Positions 1-5,688 of a stretch of 11,783 nucleotides of DNA are shown piece after piece (position 1 is the stretch's first letter; each line of letters starts with the position of its first letter). This stretch comes from DATDCY01 sp031406795 [NCBI: Candidatus Rokuibacteriota bacterium]. GTDB taxonomy: Bacteria; JAUVQV01. A model generated the notes under the pieces. The model ran no database searches. It had not been told where the DNA came from and was given only the letters and a program-made list of their open reading frames with translations. The translations under genes and the position numbers were made by a program. The stretch covers positions 1 through 11,783 of the forward strand of contig JANOHV010000219.1 of the NCBI GenBank assembly GCA_031406795.1, read 5' to 3'.

Positions 1-1699
1 GCGCCAGCACTTCCTCGAGCCTGGCGCGCAATCCGACATCGTCGGGGCGCTGCGCGACCAGGCGCTGGTAGATCTCCGCCGCGCGTCCGTAGAATCCCTG
101 ATTGATGTAGATCGATGCCAGCGTCTCCGTGTCGAATACACCGCGCTCCGCGGCCGCTCCAGCCGGCTCCGGCTCCGGCTCCCGCTCCACATCTTCATAC
201 TCCTCCCCGAAGGAGTCGATGCGCATCTCCCCCGCCAGATCGATCGACGGAATCTCCTCGTGGAGACCGATCTCCAGATCCGGAGCGGGCGGCGCTATCG
301 GCTCCGGTTCGGTTTCTTGTTGCGGCTCCGCTGATCCTTCAGGCTCGAGCTCAATCTGGGGCTCAAGCTCCGCTGCCGCAGACAACGGCGCGGGTTCATC
401 GAGCGGGCCGAAATCCAGCTCCTGCGTCAGATCGATACGCGGGAGCTCCTCCTCCAGACTCATCGGCCGCTCTTCGCCGCCGGCGGGTGTGAACGTGTCG
501 GCCAGGGGGTACGCCGTGGTTTCGATGTCCAGCTCCCGCGGTCCCGCATCCGCACCGCGATCGGCCTTCGCTGCAGCCGGAGCAGTGCGGGGACCCGGGT
601 CGCGGGAGAAGTTCTCGAAGGGTGACTCGGAAGCCGGCTCCGGCTCGAACTGCACCTGCCCGGAAACGGCCGACTCGAGGTCGATTTCGCCGAACGCCAC
701 CTGTTCGCCCCTGGTCGATTGCGGCGGCCCGCCGCGCTTCGGACGGCCGAACACCTCGAACGGCGAGGCTTCCGCATGCGCACCGGCATCCGGCGGCGGC
801 GCCGTCGCTGTCGGCAGAACCGGCGTCTCCGCGGGCGCGGTCTGCTTTTCTCCCCCCCAGGCGAGGCGGGAGAAGACCTCCAATTCCATCGCGCCGGCGG
901 AAGCGGGAGGTTGCACGGGCAACCACGGTTCGGGCTCGGCCGGATCCAGCGGCTGCGCCGCCCCGAACTCCTCGAGCGATTCGATCGCGAACGGCAGCGG
1001 GGTCGCCGGCTGTGCCTCCGGAGCGCCGAAGATGTCGTCGGCCTGAAGTTCGAGGTCGTCGAGCGCCTGGATGTCGTCAAACGGCAAGCGGGCGGGAGAC
1101 GGCTGCACGCCGGACGCCGGTTCCGGTATCACCGTCGCCTGCGGCGGCGGCTGACGGACCGGCTGCGGCTTCGCGACCTCCGTCGCCTGCGGCGGCACCG
1201 GCAGCGGCGGCCTGCTCGGCGGCGCGGCCGGAGCCTGCAGAAGCGGCGGCGGCGGGGCGGGCGGCGGGGCCGCCCCGGCAAGATTCGCGATGAACTGCTG
1301 CGCCTCCTGGTCGCGCGGGTCGAGCAGGAGCACCATCTTGAACGCCTTCTCGGCGGCGGGCAGATCGCTCTGGCTGTAGGCGATCTGACCGAGGACTTTG
1401 TGAGCGATGATGTTGTCGGGGGCGGCCTTGGCGACCTTCTGCATCTCGGCGGCCGCTTCGGCGTACTGCTTCTTCTCGAAATAGGCGCGGCCGAGAGCCA
1501 CGCGACCCCCGAGGTAGTTGGGATGGGCCTTCAACCCCTCGAGGGCGGTCTCCGCGGCGTCATCGAGGAAACCCGCCTTTCGGTAGGCCTCCGCGAGCGG
1601 AGCGAAGACCCGGGAGTTCGGGTCCTTGGCGAGGATCTCGAGGTACTTCTCGATCTCCGCCGAGAACGATCCCGGGTCACGCTCCTTGTCGTTAGCCAT
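1..1699 (-). CDS. TPR protein with long acidic/proline-rich middle region (3' end outside window)
   Basis: The reading frame is open from ATG 1699 to the window edge, about 566 codons without a stop, so the C-terminus is missing. Residues about 10-140 form tandem TPR-like helix pairs (for example LAEAYRKAGFLDDAAETALE and LGRAYFEKKQYAEAAAEMQK). Residues about 142-520 are low-complexity, rich in Pro, Ala and Glu, with EPEPEP runs and two related acidic motifs, EEELPRIDLTQEL (about 415-427) and HEEIPSIDLAGEM (about 479-491). A further TPR-like pair starts near 522 (DTETLASIYINQGFYGRAAE). No signal peptide or membrane segment is visible, so it is probably cytoplasmic. The start is supported by GGGAAG six bases upstream. 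It lies 35 bp after the lipoprotein gene, so co-transcription is likely. TPRs bind proteins; the partner is unknown. A TPR gene after aroB is, as I recall, common in Geobacter relatives. Function not assigned. Confidence 0.85.
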   Translation of the reverse strand, partial: MANDKERDPGSFSAEIEKYLEILAKDPNSRVFAPLAEAYRKAGFLDDAAETALEGLKAHPNYLGGRVALGRAYFEKKQYAEAAAEMQKVAKAAPDNIIAHKVLGQIAYSQSDLPAAEKAFKMVLLLDPRDQEAQQFIANLAGAAPPPAPPPPLLQAPAAPPSRPPLPVPPQATEVAKPQPVRQPPPQATVIPEPASGVQPSPARLPFDDIQALDDLELQADDIFGAPEAQPATPLPFAIESLEEFGAAQPLDPAEPEPWLPVQPPASAGAMELEVFSRLAWGGEKQTAPAETPVLPTATAPPPDAGAHAEASPFEVFGRPKRGGPPQSTRGEQVAFGEIDLESAVSGQVQFEPEPASESPFENFSRDPGPRTAPAAAKADRGADAGPRELDIETTAYPLADTFTPAGGEERPMSLEEELPRIDLTQELDFGPLDEPAPLSAAAELEPQIELEPEGSAEPQQETEPEPIAPPAPDLEIGLHEEIPSIDLAGEMRIDSFGEEYEDVEREPEPEPAGAAAERGVFDTETLASIYINQGFYGRAAEIYQRLVAQRPDDVGLRARLEEVLA

Positions 1700-1734
1700 G
1701 AAAGACTTCCCGGTAGGCAACCCTCCCGCTGGCG

Positions 1735-2325
1735 CTAGGAACAGGTGGTGTAGTCGGATACGACCAGTATGACCTGCGCCTCGGCTTCGACCCTCGTGTG
1801 GAAGGCATCTTCACCCCAGACGCTGATCGTGGCACGAAGCGTGAGGCTCTCGGTGTTGCCGACGCTGGGGTAGTGACGCCTGATATATTCAATCGTGGCC
1901 AGGTCCATGACGACGATCGGCATCGTGGCGCTGGCACCCTCCCCAATCCCAACCGTCCACCCGCCCTCGTTAATGTCGGGGAGGCTGATCCCTCTGCTCA
2001 CGCCGGTGAAACGGACACGATAGTGACTCAGCGTGACGAAGGAATTCGTGCTCTCGCCTGTCGGCGTGGTCGGCGCCGACTGATTGTTGATCGTCAGCGA
2101 GGCGTAGTGGTTCGTGACAGCGTTTGCTTCGAAGACCGGCTCACCGGTAGTCTCGTTGAAACTGCAGATCGTCAGGAAAAGATCCGGCTCGAAATTGGAT
2201 GGGGAGACACTGGTCACCCGGAGGTACGACCCGGAACCGTTATTCCGGTCGTGGCCGCAGCCGGAGAGCGGCAGGACCGCGAGAAGCAACGCGGCTGCCA
2301 GAAGCGTTCCACGATATGGTTTCAT
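1735..2325 (-). CDS. Orphan lipoprotein, 196 aa, function unknown
   Basis: ATG at 2325 gives a classic lipoprotein signal: MKPYR, a hydrophobic stretch (residues 7-20) and lipobox LSGC with Cys23, followed by GHDRNNGSGS, a likely flexible tether. An in-frame ATG 51 bases further upstream (2376) would put 17 extra residues before the positive n-region and overlap the aroB stop, so 2325 is preferred; it follows a purine-rich GGGGGTGGAAGG. The mature part is rich in alternating Thr/Ser/Val/Ile segments with few charges, suggesting a beta-sandwich-like fold, but I recognise no family. Two further cysteines occur, one in LTICSF and one next to the C-terminus (TTCS), and could pair. GC is about 57-62% on sampled lines, against about 65-72% in aro and pil genes, which may mean weaker codon bias or a separate origin. 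It sits 44 bp after aroB and 35 bp before the TPR gene. Confidence 0.8.
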   Translation of the reverse strand: MKPYRGTLLAAALLLAVLPLSGCGHDRNNGSGSYLRVTSVSPSNFEPDLFLTICSFNETTGEPVFEANAVTNHYASLTINNQSAPTTPTGESTNSFVTLSHYRVRFTGVSRGISLPDINEGGWTVGIGEGASATMPIVVMDLATIEYIRRHYPSVGNTESLTLRATISVWGEDAFHTRVEAEAQVILVVSDYTTCS

Positions 2326-2369
2326 CCTTCCACCCCCTTGCAGGTAAAGGCTGCCCTGGTTCGTTGTTC

Positions 2370-3476
2370 TCAACACAAAACACCCTTCAGACTCTCTGAA
2401 GGGATATCGCTGTAAAGGTTTGCACTTCCAATCTTTTCTGTCAAGACGAATCTCACCTTTCCGCAGGCGGCCTTCTTGTCATGGGCCATCGCGGCAATCA
2501 TGGCCAGGGCGTCCGGGGACGGGTCGTCGACCGGCAAGCCGGCCCGCCGCAGCAGAGTCTCCTGGCGTGCGGCGTCCGCGGCGCTGCACAACCCAAGTTT
2601 CAGCGCGAGGCGGGCCGCGCGGGCGATCCCCCAGCCGACGGCCTCCCCGTGCCGATAGCGCGTGTAGCCCGTAAGCGTCTCGAGGGCGTGCGCGAAGGTA
2701 TGCCCGAGATTGAGCAGGCTGCGCCGCCCCCCGGTCTCGCGCTCGTCTTCGGCGACGACCCCGGCCTTGATGCGGCAGCAGTTGGCCACGGCGTGCCGCA
2801 GTACATCGGGGTCGAGCGCCAGCAAGCGCTCGAGGTTGGTCTCGAGGAACAGGAAGAAATCCGCGTCGAAGGCGGCTGCGGAACGGATGACTTCCGCCAG
2901 CCCCGCGACCAGTTCGCGGCGCGGCAGGGTGCGCAGCGCCGCGAGATCGACGCAGACCGCCGTCGGCTGGTGAAAGGATCCGATGAGGTTCTTGCCCGCG
3001 GGGTGATCGATGGCGACCTTGCCGCCGACGCTCGAGTCGACCTGCGCCAGCAGCGTCGTCGGGCACTGCACGAACGGAATGCCGCGCTTGAACGTCGCGG
3101 CGGCAAATCCGGCCAGATCGCCGACGACCCCGCCGCCGAGCGCAACTACCGGAGCCGTGCGCTCCAGGCGCTCCTCGACGAAGCGGTCCCAGAGACCGGA
3201 GAGCTGTTCGACCGATTTGGAGGCCTCGCCATCCGGGACGATCATCGTGCGGACCTCGAAGCCCGCGCCGGCGAGGCTCGCGCGGGCCGTCTCGCCGTAG
3301 AGATCGAAGACCGGCGGCACCGACACCAGAGCCAACGTTCCGTACAGGCCGCAGGCCCGCAGGCGCTCGCCGAGCGTTGGGAGGATGCCCTCGCCGATCC
3401 AGATCGGGTAGGCCCGCTCGCCCAGCGCGACGGTGACGGTCTCGACGGGGGCCGAAGGTCCAATCGACGTTGTCAT
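2370..3476 (-). CDS. aroB: 3-dehydroquinate synthase
   Basis: Second step of the shikimate pathway: DAHP is cyclised to 3-dehydroquinate by a cytoplasmic NAD- and metal-dependent enzyme. Visible hallmarks in the 368-aa protein: PDGEASKS (81-88), the NAD-binding GGGVVGDLAGFAA (114-126), PTTLLAQVDSSVGGK (139-153), metal ligands Glu195 (LAEVI), His259 (LNLGHTFAHALE) and His276 (RHGEAVGW), and a DKK motif near the C-terminus (333-335). Arg251/Arg252 and Asn256 of the substrate site are present, which favours true AroB over related sugar-phosphate cyclases. One oddity: the position normally lysine in the AEVIK motif is Arg198. Start choice: ATG 3476 gives the family's usual length; an in-frame ATG at 3524 adds 16 residues and has GGGAGGGA directly abutting it, so it cannot be excluded. 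It follows aroK after a 316-bp repeat-bearing gap. A terminator-like hairpin overlaps its last codons. Confidence 0.96.
   Translation of the reverse strand: MTTSIGPSAPVETVTVALGERAYPIWIGEGILPTLGERLRACGLYGTLALVSVPPVFDLYGETARASLAGAGFEVRTMIVPDGEASKSVEQLSGLWDRFVEERLERTAPVVALGGGVVGDLAGFAAATFKRGIPFVQCPTTLLAQVDSSVGGKVAIDHPAGKNLIGSFHQPTAVCVDLAALRTLPRRELVAGLAEVIRSAAAFDADFFLFLETNLERLLALDPDVLRHAVANCCRIKAGVVAEDERETGGRRSLLNLGHTFAHALETLTGYTRYRHGEAVGWGIARAARLALKLGLCSAADAARQETLLRRAGLPVDDPSPDALAMIAAMAHDKKAACGKVRFVLTEKIGSANLYSDIPSESLKGVLC
2383..2403 (-). terminator. Terminator-like hairpin inside the 3' end of aroB
   Basis: A perfect 8-bp inverted repeat, CCCTTCAG/CTGAAGGG, surrounds a 5-base loop. In the direction of aroB transcription it is followed by TGTTTTGTGTTG, a T-rich tail that runs through the aroB stop (2372-2370). 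The hairpin therefore lies wholly within the last aroB codons. It could act as an intrinsic terminator or attenuator before the lipoprotein gene. The T tract is interrupted by G, so strength is uncertain. Confidence 0.5.
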
Positions 3477-3641
3477 GCTTTCCCGTCCGGAAATCGGTTC
3501 ATGTCTCGTAGGCGAGGGGTTCATTCCCTCCCGCCTGTCCCCGTGAATCGTGTTTTGCCACGGGCGGGGGTCAACCCCGCCCCTACGGATGCATAGTCCA
3601 GGGTCGGGAGCATTTTTTCGGTGACCCGCATCACGATGCCG
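3477..3641. other. Intergenic DNA upstream of aroB
   Basis: This is the aroB-proximal part of the 316-bp gap between aroK (stop 3793) and aroB (start 3476). It carries the GC-rich palindrome at 3562-3582. I see no credible small gene. A TTGACC on the minus strand within the palindrome has no good -10 partner at normal spacing, so I call no aroB promoter. Short open frames here on both strands look like read-through of the repeats. Confidence 0.6.
3562..3582. repeat. GC-rich intergenic palindrome
   Basis: GGGCGGGG and CCCCGCCC form an 8-bp perfect stem around GTCAA; the outer flank reads CTACGG on the right. Read on the minus strand it is GTAGGGGCGGGGTTGACCCC. From memory, GTAGGGGCGGG-type palindromes occur in many copies between genes of Geobacter-like and other environmental bacteria, so this may be one copy of a dispersed REP or MITE-like element. 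Only the palindrome itself is seen here; the copy number is not. Confidence 0.55.
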
Positions 3642-3806
3642 CTCACCGGCACGTTTCTCACCGACAAGATCTTCACCGACAGATTCCTCGTCAACAGGTT
3701 ACTCAACCACACGTTCCTCACTGACAGAATCTTCACAGACAGATTCCTCGTCGATAGGCCGCTCACCGACGGATTCCTCGTCGACAGGTTACTCACCGGC
3801 ACGTTC
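3642..3806. repeat. Tandem array of eleven 15-bp units with 60-bp higher-order period
   Basis: Eleven consecutive 15-bp units run from 3642 to 3806, plus-strand consensus close to CTCACCGACAGATTC. Units are diverged but in perfect phase with no indels. Units 1-4 and 5-8 match pairwise (1 with 5 ending CACGTT, 2 with 6, 3 with 7, 4 with 8 starting CTCGTC), giving a 60-bp higher-order repeat. Units 9-11 resemble 3, 4 and 1, a partial further copy. Because 15 is a multiple of three, one frame on each strand stays open and encodes pentads: FLTDR-like on plus, LSVRN-like on minus. No convincing ribosome binding site precedes either frame, so I treat it as non-coding. The first unit met by aroK transcription contains the aroK stop codon. 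Confidence 0.85.
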
Positions 3807-4434
3807 CGCCGCGGCGGGCCGCCATGTCACGGGCGCGAGCCGCGTCGGCTTGACGGCCGGCGTGATCCACCGCCTGCAGGACCGCCTCGGCGGAACCGGC
3901 GGGCGTCAGTTCGGTCGTGTCGACACGCAGTCGGTAGCGACGGTAGTCCTGCATGCGGCGCACCAGAAGCGCACGGACCGTGGCGGGTGCGTCCGTGCCG
4001 GCCAGCAGCGGGCGGTCCTTCGAGCGGCCGACGCGCCTGAGGATCACCTCGGGGGGCGCGGTCAGCAGCACCACCGGCCCCGTTCCCCGCAGCAGCGCGC
4101 GGTTGCGCTCGAAACAGACGGCGCCCCCGCCGAGCGCGACCACCGCGCCGGGGCCGCTCACCACCGCTTTGAGGGCACGGTGCTCGGCGTTGCGAAAAGC
4201 GCGCTCACCGTGCTGCGCGAAAATTTCCGCCACGCTCAAGCCTTCCTCGCGAACGATCGCCGCGTCGAGGTCGATCCACGGCACCCCGATGGTCCGCGCG
4301 ATCGCCTTGGCGGTCGCGGTCTTGCCGGTTCCCATGAACCCCGCCAGGTAGACGTTCTTCCCGGCGGCGATCAGCCGCTCAGCCCGCGTCCGCGAGTCGC
4401 TTCGCGAAGGCCTGCCAGTGCTCACGCATCTCAC
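3793..4434 (-). CDS. aroK: Shikimate kinase
   Basis: Phosphorylates shikimate with ATP to shikimate-3-phosphate in the cytoplasm. Motifs are in family order: Walker A GFMGTGKT (residues 32-39), IDLDAAIVREEGLSVAEIF with the shikimate-binding acidic pair, GERAFRNAE carrying the shikimate-binding Arg, VVALGGGAV, the lid segment KDRPLL and the late RRMQDYRRYR. The start is unusual: no ATG exists near the expected N-terminus (KNVYLAGF). GTG 4434 is chosen because GGAGGGG (complement of 4444-4450) sits 9-11 bases upstream; GTG 4425 is the alternative, and a CTG at 4374 would give a minimal N-terminus. With 4434 the protein is 213 aa, longer than the usual 170-180, and overlaps aroC by 56 bases, suggesting translational coupling. 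About 25 C-terminal residues rich in Ala and Arg lie beyond the conserved domain, and the stop codon is formed by the adjacent repeat array. Confidence 0.9.
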   Translation of the reverse strand: MRCVSTGRPSRSDSRTRAERLIAAGKNVYLAGFMGTGKTATAKAIARTIGVPWIDLDAAIVREEGLSVAEIFAQHGERAFRNAEHRALKAVVSGPGAVVALGGGAVCFERNRALLRGTGPVVLLTAPPEVILRRVGRSKDRPLLAGTDAPATVRALLVRRMQDYRRYRLRVDTTELTPAGSAEAVLQAVDHAGRQADAARARDMAARRGGTCR

Positions 4435-5530
4435 GGATGCTGTCCCCTCCGAATTTTTCCCGCATCGCCCCCGCCAACTCCAGCGCGAGCGCCGCCTCGG
4501 CGACGACCCCGAGGGCCGGCACGGCGCAGACATCCGCCCGCACCACGGCCGCCTTGCCCGTGACGCCACCGCGCAAGCTGGCGCTGGCGAGGGGTTTCTT
4601 CAGCGTCGGGATCGGCTTCATCGCGACGCGGAAGGTGACTGTTTCGCCGTTGGTAATCCCGCCCTCGATCCCGCCGGCCCGGTTGCTCTTGCGGTACCAG
4701 CCCCACGGCTTGCCCTTCGCGCGATAGATGGCGTCGTGGACCTGCGAACCGGCGCGCGCGGCGGCGGCGAAACCGAGACCGTTCTCGACGCCCTTCACGC
4801 CGGGCAGCGCCATCAGCGCCGCGGCGATCCGCCCCTCGATGCGCAGGTCGCTCTGGGTATGGCTCCCGAGGCCCGGGGGGACCCCTTCGGCGTCGATGCG
4901 CACGATGCCCCCGAGCGAATCGCCGGCTGAGGCTGCGGCGTCGATGACGCGCACCATGGCCGCGGAGAGCGCGGCGTCGGGGCAGCGCACCGACGAACGC
5001 TCGGCGCGGCGGCGCACCGCGTCCGAAATCCGCTCCGGGAAGGTCTTGCCGACCCCGCCGATCGCCTCGACGAAGGAGTGCACGCGGATGCCGAATTCGG
5101 CGAGCAGTTGTTTCGCACAGGCGCCGAGCGCGACCCGCGCGGCGGTCTCACGGGCGCTGGCGCGCTCGAGAACGTCGCGGATGTCATCCAGCTCGTACTT
5201 GATGGCGGCGGGGAGGTCGGCATGCCCGGGACGCGGGAAAACCAGCGGCTTGTAGTCCGGCGGGCGGACACTGACCTGCTCGGTTCCGCGGTTCTTCACC
5301 AGCAGCGCGATGGGGGCGCCCGTCGTGCGGCCGAAACGCACGCCGCCGAGGAATTCAGCATGGTCCTTCTCGATCGCCATCCGGGCGCCGCGGCCGTGAC
5401 CGAGTTGACGACGCGCAAGTTCCGGGTCGACGTCCCCGGAGCCGAGCACGAGCCCGGCGGGCATCCCCTCGAGGATCGCCAGCAGCGCCGGACCGTGCGA
5501 CTCGCCCGCCGTGTAGTGTCTCCAGACCAT
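4379..5530 (-). CDS. aroC: Chorismate synthase
   Basis: Last step of the shikimate pathway: EPSP is converted to chorismate by a cytoplasmic enzyme needing reduced FMN. Family signatures: GESHG at residues 9-13; GHGRGARMAIEKDHAEFLGG and RFGRTTGAPIAL; PGHADLPAAIKYELDDIRDV then ERASARETAARVA; HTQSDLRIEGR; NRAGGIEGGITNG; AMKPIPTL; and RADVCAVPALGVVAE near the end. The 383-aa length fits the long bacterial class. Two in-frame ATGs lie at 5536 and 5530; GGAGG (complement of 5537-5541) directly abuts the first but is six bases from the second, so 5530 is the better start. It follows the pilQ terminator and so probably has its own promoter, although no convincing -35/-10 pair is visible. Its end overlaps aroK. 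Confidence 0.97.
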   Translation of the reverse strand: MVWRHYTAGESHGPALLAILEGMPAGLVLGSGDVDPELARRQLGHGRGARMAIEKDHAEFLGGVRFGRTTGAPIALLVKNRGTEQVSVRPPDYKPLVFPRPGHADLPAAIKYELDDIRDVLERASARETAARVALGACAKQLLAEFGIRVHSFVEAIGGVGKTFPERISDAVRRRAERSSVRCPDAALSAAMVRVIDAAASAGDSLGGIVRIDAEGVPPGLGSHTQSDLRIEGRIAAALMALPGVKGVENGLGFAAAARAGSQVHDAIYRAKGKPWGWYRKSNRAGGIEGGITNGETVTFRVAMKPIPTLKKPLASASLRGGVTGKAAVVRADVCAVPALGVVAEAALALELAGAMREKFGGDSIREMREHWQAFAKRLADAG

Positions 5531-5629
5531 GCCCATCCTCCTGCCTGACCGCCGAGAGCCCCCATCACGCTGATCCGCGTGAGAGGGCGCGATGCGATGT
5601 CCCTGACGGCAGCCGGCCCGTTAAAATGA
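5531..5629. other. aroC leader region
   Basis: This 99-bp stretch lies between the pilQ terminator and aroC. It holds the aroC Shine-Dalgarno (complement of 5537-5541) and a weak 6-bp inverted repeat, TCACGC/GCGTGA, around TGATCC at about 5564-5581. No good promoter hexamers were found. Confidence 0.4.
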
Positions 5630-5658
5630 CAATGCACCCGCACGATGCGGGTGCATTG
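5630..5658 (-). terminator. Intrinsic terminator of the pil operon
   Basis: A perfect 13-bp stem, CAATGCACCCGCA/TGCGGGTGCATTG, closes on a 3-base loop. It begins 30 bases after the pilQ stop (5689). On the minus strand it is followed by TCATTTTAAC, a modest T tract; on the plus strand the following bases are not T-rich, so the minus orientation is preferred. It separates the pil operon from aroC. Confidence 0.75.
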
Positions 5659-5688
5659 ACCTGCGTCCGCGTCGCCTGCCGCGGCGTC

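Noticed and set aside
129-1738. Long plus-strand frames opposite the left-edge TPR gene
   Set aside because: They are Ser/Gly/Arg-rich reflections of the Pro/Glu-rich coding strand. The minus frame from 1699 has TPR repeats and no stop, so it is the real gene.
2439-2444. TTGACA on the minus strand inside aroB as a promoter for the lipoprotein gene
   Set aside because: No acceptable -10 hexamer is found 16-18 bases downstream; the nearest T-rich match (TTTACA) is at about 22.
2481-3596. Plus-strand frame of about 370 codons opposite aroB
   Set aside because: aroB on the minus strand carries complete family motifs; the opposite frame shows none.
3521-3802. Possible 93-aa pentad-repeat protein (LSVRN-like) on minus, and FLTDR-like frame on plus
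   Set aside because: The frame stays open only because the repeat unit is 15 bp. Starts lack good ribosome sites, the tail translates the intergenic palindrome, and the pentads do not fit the A(D/N)LXX pentapeptide-repeat pattern.
3642-3806. CRISPR array
   Set aside because: Units are directly adjacent 15-bp repeats with no unique spacers and no cas genes nearby.
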